Part shown: positions 36,101 through 47,402 of the stretch, in pieces
Position numbering within the stretch: the first letter of the stretch is position 1
Layout of the letters: the number at the start of each line of letters is the position of its first letter
DNA from: Ilex aquifolium
Lineage: Eukaryota > Streptophyta > Magnoliopsida > Aquifoliales > Aquifoliaceae
Direction: 5' to 3'
Length of the DNA stretch: 64,000 bases
Assembly: GCA_951799425.1 (NCBI GenBank)
Contig: OX637393.1
Span: 5,785,744-5,849,743, forward strand
Translations under genes and position numbers: made by a program
Notes under the pieces: generated by a model
Seen by the model: the letters and a program-made list of their open reading frames with translations, nothing else
What the model was told of the DNA's origin: nothing
The model's database searches: none

Positions 36101-39100
36101 CAATTATGTAGTCCTAGAATGAGAATAAGACACATTGATACGACGTCAAGAAATCAGTATACTAAAGAGGAAAATTCTTGACCTGTGAAAATAAAAGCCT
36201 GTTCAAGTCTTCCTGCTCCTTCTCCACATGTTTACGGGCATCACCATATATTGATGCAGCCCTGGCTAAAATCTCGTCATTTACATTCTCAATTCCATAT
36301 TTGCAACAATCCTCAGAGAATTTAGTTCCTGATACAATAATACTTAGTTTACTCGAGTGCAAAGATAGAATTGAACATTAAAAAATAATGTGGCTTCGGG
36401 AATATAAATATTTATAAACTATTGCTTGGTTCCTTAAATTCGGAAAATTATATCCTCATACCAAGTAGCTACAGAAAGAATATTTTCACATTTTACCTGC
36501 TTCTATATGCTTATACCCAATAGCTGTAAATGCTTCAGCTGCTTTAACAACTTCTCTCTGAAAATCCTGGAGAAATGAGTATGTAACATATTAAGAACTT
36601 ATCCCAACTATTAGGGGTCATCTACAACTACAACCAATAAATTTTAGAAATCCAAGATAAGCAACTCAAATCCCTGAATTATTGAACTCAGGGCTCAAGT
36701 GAGTCATCTACATTTTTACACTGTACTCACCATGACTTGCATCGGTACCATCCATAGATATGCAAAGTCAATATCTAGATATTGTGTACTAATTTCCTGC
36801 ATTTCTCAACACCTTTCTTTAACCAGAAACTCATGCTCAAGTAAATAAAAAGAACTCCCTTTTTCATACAATTTTCTTCAAACGTTGACGCTTGGTCTAA
36901 TGATTCTGCATCCTTCGACATACCATTATATTCTGAATAATCCATATACTGGTAGTGAAATGATCTACCATTATATTCTTACTACGTCGCTACTCAAGCA
37001 AAGAAGGCGGCCTTGGATTGCAGATGAGAATGCCCCACCATCTTCCTTTGACCAATCCCATGGCACTGGAGTCAGAACAGGATACCAAGGAAAAGATTTG
37101 TGTTGATCCACTTCAACCCATCCTTTTCTAAGATTTCTCCCAAGTTGAACCCAGATAACTTTGCTGAAATCTCTGCCATTCACACCAGTTCCAACTTCCA
37201 AGTCATGGAGGGACCTCTCAAGTAGCAGCTCCAAAGAATCTCTAGACATCCCAGCTAAATATGCTCTTGCAAAGTTTGCAAGATCTACCACTGAATAATA
37301 TGTTCAGCAGAAAGAGAGTCCTAGCAGGAGCCTATGCATGCAGAATAATAAAGAAAACAACAGCCTACATTCCCATTACTTAACCAATCTGAGCACAAGC
37401 TAAGAGCTAGATTTACACATACAAACATTAAGTAATATAAACCACTCCAGAACTTGGAGATTGGGAAAAATAAAAATAAATGAGGGTCTATATACTCATA
37501 ACAAATGTATATACGCACTCACATAGTCACACCTAAGAGGGAATGAACTCACAAGGTCTTACATTGGAACCAATTGTAGAATCAGATATAAGGGGGACCA
37601 AAAGCAAGATAATTGAGACCGAGACTTAACTATCAAGGATCAAAATTTCATTTCGGTGTATCGTTTCGATCACATAGGAAATAGAAACGTTTCGACCTGT
37701 TTCGAAAATAAAATAAAAAAATAAAAAATTTAAGAATTATTTTTTCGAAACATTAGTTGAAATATACCAAAATATCTTGAAATACCTCAAAAACATTTCG
37801 AAATAATTGTGCAAATTCATTGAGACATTACAAAACACCTCGAAACATTATGAAACACCTCGAAGTATTAAAATTTTGATTCCATCATTGATTCGTTTCA
37901 ATCTCCTTGAAAACCGAAACGTTTCTGACGTCTCGACCATTACGAAACGAAATTTTGATCTTTGTTAACCATCAAACCCAGTTGACAACAGAAGCCCTAT
38001 TAGACTCACCACCATTAATAGGCAACCCCAACACAAAAGCCCATACAAGACTAACCCCACAAAAGATTTGAGAACTAATACGACTAAAACAACCCTAAAT
38101 TCAAACACCCAAATAAATTATACTCTAGTCTGGTCTAGGTCAGACAACAATACTTCAAAGTCTATCAATGACTAAAATTGCATATAGAGATGAAGGGCAA
38201 TTAAACACCTAAGTTGGTTCTACCTTAACATCACATAAGTTTATGATTGCCTTTTAAGCTCACTTTCCATCAGGCCTCTTAAGGTCTACATCAACCTGGT
38301 AATTGCAGCAACACCTCCCTTAGGAGAGATTCCTTGTATATTAAGCAACATTGGTAGGCGTCAATTACTCAAACATAATAGCTAAAATACTCATTTAAGA
38401 CAATTAAAGAATACATCTGCGTGTTAATATAGCAGTGATAATATCTTCACCTTTCCTGCACGAGTAGACCTGTACAGTTTCTCCAATTGCTGATGTCTTT
38501 GCATCTCAACCTCATCAATAACCATCACATCTGAACTTTCATAACCACTCGCGCTGAACTGCTTTATCACAGCCTGAATTTCAAATAAAATGTTAGTAAT
38601 CAACAGACAACAATGCTTCAAACTAGCAAACAATAAAAAGAAAAATAAAATCTAATACGACAAGCACAAATTAGTTCATAAATTCTTTTCTTGCAGTGAA
38701 ACTTCTCAAAAATATTACGAAGCCCAACTGAACTTGTTGTGTAACTGCATGACACCACTCAATTAACCAACCCCAGTCTCTCTCTCCCCACATTATCTGC
38801 TAAGATGGTTCTTTCTCTCACGACTCCTCACTATGACAGTCCAAAATTGCATGCACACCTACCTATGTACATATGGGAGAAATTGGCATAAGGGATTTAA
38901 GTTCTTTCCAGCCCCTCTACTTGCCAGCTTCTATGTCAACCAATGTTTACCTCACATAAACCCCACTCTTTCCCATGCTTGCACATAGGAAACACTTCCT
39001 CTCCTCATTGCATCATTCCGTACTTTACAATAGTGTATAGGATCATATTTCCAAACCTTCAGTGTTATAATACACGTTTTTCTCTTTTCTCTTTTTTTCC

Positions 39101-40429
39101 TTCCTTTCTTTATTTTTTTATTTATTTTTATTTTTTTGAGTTTTGATCCCTAGTTAGAGCATCTACAGTACTGACCTAAATTTGGACTCAAATATAACTT
39201 TGACTAAAAAAACAACTAAAACCATCTTCAATCTTTTACTCAACCCCGTATTAAATCAAGGAAACCAAATCTAAATTCAAATTAAGAGAGACTCAAATCC
39301 TCTTCCCAAAATCTAATGGTAATTACCCAAAATACCTATGTGAGAACAATGAACGCGATTGATCGCAACAAACGCGATTAATTCTGTACCCCTTTTCTCT
39401 CTTCTCTGGTGAAGATAATCAATTGATCACCTCTGCAACAAACCCTAATTTACCCTGCCGACAATCATCAATCAACTCCAAAGACCAAATCATCAACTCA
39501 CTCACCTCCCACGTCTCGATCTACAACTCCCAATCACGATTACAATCAAAACATCAACACCCACTAAACCTAGGGTCCTTAATGCTCAAATGGTTCCTAT
39601 TTCTCACTATTCAACAACGCCAATCTCATCTCACCATTGTCAACCAGAACTTCACCCAAATCTTCCTCCAAATAAGTTTCAAACTCCAATCCAATGGACA
39701 TGGCTTCTTCAGCATACTCCCCGATATCCCCTCACGTCACCATGGCACATGCCTCCACTTCCCCTCCCTATGTTTCTGGAGATCCCATGGCTCGTTAGCC
39801 AGAATTTCCAAGTCAAATAAGATTTAAAAGATCTTAGTATAAATTCAAATTTATCTATTGAAGTGGTCTAGATTGAATGGCTGGAGATACTCTTATAATA
39901 TTCTGTATAAAAGATAACACGTTTCACTAGAGCACCAATACTGCACAACACAACACTTCTTAGGGTCAAAACTCAAAAAGTGCAAAGGGCAATCACCCAA
40001 ATGTTCTACCTCTTACTTTTCCAAGAACAAATTATGCACAATTTCATAAAATGGTCCCCATACCTGAATTATGCACAACCTCATAAAATTTTTCACCCAT
40101 ATCTCAATTGAAACTGGAAAAAAATAAAGAACCCACCACAATCACCACTCAAACTACAGATTTTACCAAGGAGAATACATAACTATTCCAGGAAGATATC
40201 TGTATAGACATAGAATCCAAAGTAATTCAATTAAATTTACAGCCTTTTGTCCTGTTTGATTGCCAGTAAAACTAAAACTGAGAAGTAAGAGAAAATAATG
40301 TGAAAAAACCCAAATGATTCCCACATTTTCTCATCAACCAAAAAATACAAAGACTGATAGAAATTATACCTGCTGTTGTTTGGCGACTTGTTCTCTGAGC
40401 TTGCTGGCTTGCTTCCTTAAGGCGTCCAT
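33124..40429 (-). CDS. SH3P3-like BAR-SH3 domain protein
   Basis: Predicted cytosolic membrane-trafficking protein related to Arabidopsis SH3P1-3. These combine a membrane-curving BAR-type coiled coil with a C-terminal SH3 domain and act with clathrin, dynamin, ESCRT or autophagy partners; the exact role here is inferred. Minus-strand exons from the start: 40370-40429, 38451-38573, 36497-36566, 36183-36328, 34681-34782, 34370-34567, 34205-34267, 34031-34120, 33731-33805 and 33124-33243. They join in frame to 348 aa, the usual length. The N-terminus MDALRKQASKLREQVAKQQQ is characteristic. Helical BAR sequence fills about residues 1-255 (LEDARHLAQRYSRMRQEAE, LKANMAVLGKEA). The SH3 domain spans about 279-335, with the typical ALYDF-position word AIHAF, then GWSEGEC, and the GWFP motif followed by SAY. 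The protein ends AAEVY. No break is seen. Introns 1 and 2 (about 1.8 and 1.9 kb) carry transposon DNA and a gene-like fragment. Confidence 0.95.
36971..37291 (-). pseudogene. Unrecognised gene fragment in SH3P intron 2
   Basis: A 106-codon minus-strand frame has ordinary protein composition, with words such as ARAYLAGMSRDSLELLLE, HDLEVGTGVNG and FPWYPVLTPVPWDW. Codon-like, GC-balanced sequence stands out from the surrounding AT-rich intron. It starts and ends without clear signals and has no matching neighbours, so it looks like a captured or retrocopied piece of another gene. I do not recognise the parent family. Confidence 0.45.
37638..37961. mobile_element. MITE in SH3P intron 2
   Basis: The left end GATCAAAATTTCATTTCG and the reversed right end GATCAAAATTTCGTTTCG form inverted repeats. 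The interior repeats CGAAACRTTT/AAACGTTTCG words. Target duplication not certain. Confidence 0.6.
39157..39893. mobile_element. PIF/Harbinger-type element, 737 bp, in SH3P intron 1
   Basis: The left end GAGCATCTACAGTACTG and reversed right end GAGTATCTCCAGCCATTC are inverted repeats. They are flanked by a 3-bp TTA duplication (39154-39156 and 39894-39896), as in PIF/Harbinger elements. A 134-codon open frame (39423-39827) in a C-rich middle part does not resemble a transposase. It may be filler or captured sequence. Confidence 0.65.
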
Positions 40430-41554
40430 GGCTGTCTCGTCTTTGATCCGGACAGCAAATGGGTTTTGCTATGTGGCAACCTAGTCACAGACCCTTCTAT
40501 GTTTCTGCTAAATTTCGACCAAACCAAGACTTATGTTGTCAGATCTGACAATTATGATTTATGAGACACTATAGCTATATTTCAAAGTACAACTGGTTGA
40601 TGCTTATCAGTATGTCTCGACTGTTCCTTGCTGGGTTTAGTTTTTGTGTTTGCAAAAGTCAATAACTCCTCGAGATATTTATACAAACAATACAATTACC
40701 CCTTTCGTTTTATAATATTGGCATGTAAACCCTCAATTTAAAAAACATAGCAATTGAACCCCTTAAATTACGGATGTCAAATTTGGACTTTAAAACGTTA
40801 ACAGGCATGAACTTGATACAATTCAAACTCAAAAATGACATAATCAATCCACACGAGTACTAAATGAATGGGTTTAGTGTCAAACTAAACTTGATTGTAT
40901 GGCTAATAATTGAGTCGAGCTTTTAATCGATCATGTTAAACTCGTTTTTTTAAACGAGTCTAAAATATTATTCAAATTCAGATCTTTTAAAAAACGAGCC
41001 GAGCCGAACCGAGCGCGACTATTTTATATCTAGGCACCCACATTTTGTCCATATGGTCGCCCCTTCCCGTCAATCTTGAGGTCTCTTTCGATACATTTTT
41101 TTTTATAAACAAGTTTATCACTCATTAACGATGAATGATCAACCCACAAGGAAAATGAAATAAAAATATTGTTAGGTTCTGAATTTCCGTAATTCATTCT
41201 CCTTTTAAATTTCCTAAAAATCTCATAACCAATAATATACAAGACTCTCACTTATAACAAAAAATGAAAAAAATGAAAAAAATAAAAAAATAAGGTAATC
41301 TTACCTCTATTTTAAAGAAATTATTTATAACTGAGGTTGTTCAACCGATAAAAACTAGGTGTCCAAATCACCCATTTTTTTTTTTTTTATTTTATATAAG
41401 TTGTATTTGACTCGACATTTTTCAATACGATTTTTCGTTACTTATAAATCTCGAGTAATCGATCGAGACGTATCTGAGAACTCTGAGTTGCTGAGTTATT
41501 GTTATTAAATCGATTGTTTAGCAATGCCACAATATAACATAAATCTATTATCAT
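40430..41554. other. Upstream region of SH3P gene and intergenic repeats
   Basis: The first 100-200 bp should hold the promoter and leader of the minus-strand SH3P gene; no clear TATA box was seen. About 40895-41025 carries the GAGCCGAG-type repeat also seen in two introns. No gene. Confidence 0.4.
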
Positions 41555-42319
41555 CAGGGGCGGAGCCACCCTTGGACTAGGGTAGGCACATGCCCCCCTC
41601 AATTTTTTTTTTGCTTTTATATTAAGTATGTATTTTTTGAAATAAAATTTAAACATATTTAATTGTGTCCACCCTAATATTGTGTTTTGGTGATATTGAT
41701 TTGAATAGACCCCTATCTAAATGACTGCTAATTTTTTGAACAATGTTATTAAAATCTAATTTAAGAACCTAATACATTGCGATATTAAGTATAATAGTAA
41801 GTTTTAATATTTAATAAACTCTACTATCTATCCAATGGTCACAAACTATTGGGTCTTCATCAATTAAATCTCAAATTATGTACAACTAATATAATTGTTA
41901 ACTTTTAGACATGTCCGAATATGTTTTGAATATATTAATATTATTTTATATTTTTTTTAAATTGTAGGGTTGTTTCGTTATTGTATAAAAATGTGTGTCG
42001 TTATGTAGTAGAAAATTATTACCCCGATTTTATATATAAAAGAAATATTGTTGATAAAATTAATTTGTAACTCTTTCAAATAATAAAAACATATCAGGGT
42101 CAATTGTAAGTAATAATAATTAGTCGCATTCTCGATAAGAAGTTTTAATTATTATTTTTTTATTTATGAGTATATTGATTTTTAATCTTTTATGTTTAAA
42201 AAGTATTAAATATAATTTTTTAATAAATATAAATTTATGAACTTTTACGGTCTATTAAAAAAAAATTAAAATATACTAGTGTGTCCATTCTTAAAAAAAA
42301 AAATTCTGACTCCACCGCT
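41555..42319. mobile_element. Non-autonomous hAT element, 765 bp
   Basis: The left end CAGGGGCGGAGCCA and the reversed right end AGCGGTGGAGTCA are inverted repeats. An 8-bp target duplication ATTATCAT lies at 41547-41554 and 42320-42327. AT-rich interior, no transposase frame. Confidence 0.75.
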
Positions 42320-42327
42320 ATTATCAT

Positions 42328-43631
42328 GTTCAATTCTTACTTTTAAGTTGTATCGCTCGAGAGCTGAGACCACTCCGCAACACCATGACCAATATATTTC
42401 AAGCCTTCTAGGGTCATTATCGATACCTTGACTTTGAACCATGGGTAAGAGGTAGTCATCTTGTGATCTTTTGCGTCTTATGCATATGCGGGCCAGGCCA
42501 CTCAGGTTGTGACTAATCAACAGGTCGCGCCCAGGCCAACTTGCCCGAAAATGACTAGCCCAAATGACCAAACAGCAAGTCTATCCTAATGGGCTTAAAC
42601 GGTCTTTTTCCCAAATATTTTAAATTTTAGAGAATTTTGGAGATCTATCCCATTTTATGGACTTATTTGGTGATAAGTCCATCAAGAAAACTTGTGTAAT
42701 ATTAAGTCCATTTTAATCTCTATTGTTCAAAATACATCTATTATACTTAAATATTTATTAGTAAGATTAAAAACGGATTTATTCTCAAATAAGTTTCCTT
42801 AACAGACTAAACTCATTATAAGTCCATCAAGGAGAACTCAGCTCTACCTGTCATTCATAGTCCTAACACGTGTCGGGCGATGCTGGCAGGTTGTCGGGCT
42901 ACTAATTGTTTACTGACCCTTAGAACATCTCCAATAGTATTTCTAAAATAAAGAAATCTTTTAATAAAAAATTGAAATGAAGAGAGATTTTTTAAAAACT
43001 CTAATGTACTCTCTATTGTAATAGAAAAAAAAAATTACACAGTCAAAAGTATTTAATGAAGAATGTATATGTTTAATTTTTTTATTTATTAAAAATATAA
43101 TAGAGAATGGGGGCAGGCGCTCCAAATATAAAGAGTCAAATTAAAAATGCTGATTTTATTGCTAAGCAATTTTGACTCCTATTGTCAATTTTTGGGTAAA
43201 TTGCATAAATACCCCATGAACTATGGTTTTTGCGTTAAATTATCTTGAACTTTTAATTGTCGCAATTTACCCATTAAATTGTATAAATTTTTTCTATCAA
43301 TCATCTTTGTTATGATTAACCGTTAAATGTTTAGGAAAAAAAAGGATATGAAAAAATAAAAAAATAAAATTACAAAACCAATACTACTTAAAAATTAATG
43401 AAAACCTAAAAAATTAAAAAATTAAAGAACAAAATCAAATGATACCTTAAAATTTATAATAATCCAAATTCAGGAAAAAAAATTAAAAAAAAAATTGAAT
43501 TCATTTTAATACTTGGTCCAATCTTATTTTGCCGACTTACATGAGAGCAACTTTGTTTGACCTATGTGGGGCCACATTAAATGATTTTTTTTTGAATGTT
43601 GATAAAGTGTTAGTTATAAAGCAAAGTCTAA
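42328..43631. other. Intergenic, decayed repeats
   Basis: No gene is supported. About 42930-43190 starts like a GAACATCTCCAATAG-type element, and 43195-43330 has the AAATTGCATAAATACCCC motif of the MITE-like debris seen elsewhere. Confidence 0.4.
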
Positions 43632-43640
43632 TAAAAAGAA

Positions 43641-44601
43641 GGAAAAATTGCAGTCACACCCCTCCTAGTTTATTATATCTTTAAAGACACCCTCTCTATT
43701 ATCAAAAACATCATTGACACCCCTTATAGTTTATATTTAAACATCACTAACACCCCCTACCATTAAACTACCATTTCTAACAAAAAAAATTAATCTAAAA
43801 TACCAAAAATGCCTCTATATAAACCTCAAGTAATTTTTCTACATAAAATTTTATTAAAATTCGAGCCGATTAAAATTTATTTTTCTACATATTAAATTTT
43901 GAGCCAATTAAAATTCGATTGAAGCTGAATAAATTTTATTTTTTTTAACGTATTAAAATTCAAGTCTATTAAAATTTATTTTTTACATATTAAAATTTGA
44001 GTCGATTTGAACTCTACCCGAGTTGTTAGCGCCGATTAAAATTCTCTTTCGAGTCGATCAAAATTTATATTTTTTTACTTATTAAAATTCGTGTCAATTA
44101 AAATTCGATTTATTAAAATTTGAGTCAATTAAAATTTATATTTTTTTATGTATTAAAATTTGGACTGATTAAAATTCAATACGCGTTGCTTAAAATTTGA
44201 TTTGAGTCGATTAAAAATAATTTTTAATTGGCTCAAATAGAATTTTAATTAGCCCAAATTTTAATACTTAAAAATATAATTTTTAATTGGCTCAAATTTT
44301 AATATGTAAAAAAATAAATTTTAATTAGCTTGAATCGAATTTTAATACGTAAAAAAAATTAGAAAACAGAAAGGGTCTCATTGAAGATATATGCTTATCT
44401 AGAGGGGGTCTCATTGAAGATATACTTACCTAGATGGAGTGTGGATGAAGTTTGTCCTTAAATATATCATGGATAATTTAGTAAAATTGCATTCTAGTTA
44501 ATATTTTTAATCTGACAAGGGTGTCACTGAAGATTCAGAAAATAGAGGGGGTGTCCTTGAAGATATAGTAAACTAGAGGGGGGTGTGGTTGAATTTTTCC
44601 C
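43641..44601. mobile_element. MULE-type foldback element, 961 bp
   Basis: The left end GGAAAAATTGCAGTCACACC and the reversed right end GGGAAAAATTCAACCACACC continue into similar arms (CTAGTTTATTATATCTT and CTAGTTTACTATATCTT). A perfect 9-bp target duplication TAAAAAGAA lies at 43632-43640 and 44602-44610. The interior is an array of ATTAAAATTYGAG / CTCAAATTTTAAT words in both orientations. Non-coding. Confidence 0.85.
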
Positions 44602-44610
44602 TAAAAAGAA

Positions 44611-45060
44611 TTAATTATGACAAAAGTGTCGGTTGGGAATGGGAAAGTCAAGACCTTTCATCTCCGTTAATGACTTTGATCCAAAAAATTCAATTGACGT
44701 TGAAATAGTTATTGATAAAAAATAATAAAATAAAAATTATATGTTATATTTTTATTAAATAATTCAATAATTATTTAAATTATGTTAATAAATTAAATTA
44801 AAATAATATTATTATTTTTATTTAACCCCTTTTTGAATTAACCATTTCACTTAGACCATCCGAGAATTTATCGCCTTAATCACATCGTGCATATGGCAAG
44901 AGAGGATTGCATTTGGCCAAGAAGATTAAGTAAGATTCTTCTTAATTAAAAAAAATTATTTTTCCTAAAATTGGCCAAAAAAATAAATAAATAATATTTC
45001 AACTTTGACGCCTACATTCATTCCTCTTTCAAGTTTCGGAAACGAAGAAATTCCATAATC
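44611..45060. other. Intergenic
   Basis: AT-rich DNA, no gene or clear element seen. Confidence 0.4.
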
Positions 45061-45079
45061 TGTCCTCAACGAATAAAGG

Positions 45080-45350
45080 CGTGTTTGTGTCGCTCAGACT
45101 CGTAATTCTGAGTAGAACCAAGGGTAAAGTTCGGGGTATGAACCGGTCCCTCAACTCATACACCATTTAAATCAGGACTTGCGTTTCGTCGGAGATTCAA
45201 GACCCACACCAAAGACTTGGATACGGTTCGTCCAAGCAACTAAGATTTTGTTCTACCAAACAGCCACACTATTGTGCCCAGAAAACTTCGAACCCTGACC
45301 TCCCATTAAAAAACCAGAGACTTTGGCCAACTGAGCTACCCCAGTTGGTT
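45080..45350 (-). mobile_element. tRNA-derived SINE
   Basis: On the minus strand the head reads GGGGTAGCTCAGTTGG (A-box, complement at 45327-45338). It is followed about 33 bp on by GGTTCGAAG (B-box, complement at 45286-45294), the internal RNA polymerase III promoter. A body of about 200 bp follows. The head does not close a tRNA acceptor stem, so this is a SINE and not a tRNA gene. The 3' limit is uncertain. Confidence 0.65.
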
Positions 45351-45452
45351 AAGAATCACTTTCAAGTTATCCATAGGCACCACTACTTCTCTGTTTTTTA
45401 AAATTAGTCATTCCATTCGGGCCCTATTAATTGATTATATTTTATTAAATAA

Positions 45453-46304
45453 CTAGTTATTACCTGTGCCTGAAGGCACAAAATAATAAAAAATAGTAAA
45501 CAATAAATATATTTGTATTCATATCCAAAATTAAATCACAAACATAGAGGAGAGATAAATGAATTTAAGCATCGGTTGTAGTGGGGATAAGAGGTGGTGG
45601 TGGTAGGAGACGGTGATGGTTGTGGTGGGTGGCAATAACTGTGGTGGTGGTGGTGGCGGCGGCGGCAGCGGCGGCGACGGTGGTGGCGACGGCGGCGATG
45701 AAGGTGGTGGTGATGGCGGCGGCGGCGGCAATGGTAGTGGCAGTGGTGATGGCGGTGGTGGTGGTGGCGGCGACAATGGTGGTGGTGGCGGCGATGGCGG
45801 TGGTGGTGGTGGGGGTAGGGGTGGCGGCAGTGCTGGTGGCGGCGGTGACAGCGGCAATGGTGGTAGTGGTGGTGGTGGTGGTGGTAGTGGTAGCGGCGGC
45901 GAAGGCAGTGGTGGAGACGACGGCGGTGGTGGCAGGGGGTGGTGACTGCGGTGGCGACGACGACGGTGGTGGTAACTGCGGCAGTGGTGGTGGTGGTGGC
46001 GACGGCGGTGGTGGCAGTGGTGGTGGTGGTGGTAGAGGTAGTGGTGGTGGTAGAGGTAGCGGTGTGGCAGTTCCAAACACTATTTTTTTTTTAACGTACT
46101 TATGAGAAAAAATTTCTAAAAATACTTTTAAAAAGTCACTCCAAACACACCCTTATGGACCTATTTTTCTTATTAAATTTAGGGTGTTAATATTAGCCGT
46201 TAGATTAACTTTAAAATAAAATTTAAAGCGATCTGAACCATGAAAAATAAAAGTCATTTTGTTTATCTTTTGAAATTTGAATTGTAAGCTATTTTATTAT
46301 ATAT
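45453..46304 (-). mobile_element. Non-autonomous Helitron, copy 3
   Basis: The plus strand starts CTAGTTATTACC after a host A; the minus-strand 3' end has the hairpin TGTGCCTTCAGGCACAGG. The core, about 45584-46067, is a GGT/GGC array. Its 5' terminus (plus strand GCTATTTTATTATATATA) runs directly into the next copy without intervening host DNA. Confidence 0.8.
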
Positions 46305-47000
46305 ATAGTTATTGCATGTGCCTGAAGGCACAGTGTAATAAAAAATGGTAAACAATAAACATATTTGTATTCATATCCAAAATTAAATCACAAACATAAA
46401 AAAGAGATAAAAGAATTTAAGCACCGGTTTGTAGTGAGGGTGAGAGGTGGTGGGCGACAGTGGTGGTGGTAAGAGACGGTAATGGTTGTGGTGCGTGGCA
46501 ATGACCGTGGTGGCAGTGATGGCGGCAGTGGTGGTTGTGGTAGGAGACGGTGATGGTTGTGGTGGGTGACAATGACCGTGGTGGCGGCGGTGGTGGTGGT
46601 GATGGTGACGGTGGTGGTGGTGGCGACGGCGGCGGTGGTGGGGGGGGGGGCGGTGGCGGTGGCGGTGGCCGTGGTAGCGGCGATGGTGGCAGTGGCGGCG
46701 GTGGTGGTGGAGGCGGCGGCGGTGGTGGTGGGGGTGGTGGTGGTAGAGGTAGTGGTGGGGCGGTTTCAAACACTATTATTTTTTTTAAAGTATTTATGAG
46801 AAATAATTTTCTAGAAGTATTTTTAAAAAATCACTCCAAACACAGCCTTATGAACCTATTTTTTCTATTAAATTTAGAGTGTTAATATTAGCCGTTAGAT
46901 TAACTTTAAAGTAAAATTTAAAGTGATCTCAATTGCGAATAGCAAAAGTCATTTTGTTTATCTTTTGAGATTTGAATTGTAAGCTACTTTATTATATAGA
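46305..47000 (-). mobile_element. Non-autonomous Helitron, copy 4 (head-to-tail with copy 3)
   Basis: The same family in the same orientation. The junction-side 3' end is ATAG instead of CTAG, with the hairpin TGTGCCTTCAGGCACATG. The outer 5' end is perfect (minus strand TCTATATAATAAAGTAGC after a host A at 47001). The GGT/GGC core is about 46437-46766, shorter than in the other copies. Confidence 0.8.
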
Positions 47001-47402
47001 TTACTAATTTTTTTATACATATAATTGAATCACAGAAAAATTAAAACAGGTGTTAGTATACCCAAATCTAGATCTGTGGAGCGTAACATAACATTGTTGG
47101 ATTCAAATTATTGATCGAAAATAATTATTCACGTCCCACGAATCAAAATTTAAAATAATAATCAAAATCTAAAATAATACTTTCACCACTAAGTCAAAAC
47201 ATTCTATTCTTGATTAAGAATGGTTTGAACACCAATTTCGCCATATAGTGTTGTGCATAACAAGAATTTTGTACGAGATTAGCGGTTGGCCTGTTAATGT
47301 GGTGGGTTTGAATTTTGTGGTGGGTTTTAATATTTAAAATAATATTAAATTTTAATGTGGTGGGTTTGAATTTTGTTGGTATCATTTTTATAATAAAAAA
47401 AA
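47001..47402. other. Intergenic spacer between Helitron and MULE
   Basis: AT-rich. A short direct repeat of the words TTAATGTGGTGGGTTTGAATTTTG occurs at about 47295 and 47353. No gene. Confidence 0.45.

Noticed and set aside
39423..39827. 134-codon frame as a gene
   Set aside because: It lies wholly inside a TTA-flanked transposon, has no family words and low-complexity composition. Kept only as a possible captured segment.
45286..45345. tRNA gene
   Set aside because: A-box and B-box words are present, but the acceptor stem does not close and about 200 bp of non-tRNA body follows, so it was called a SINE.
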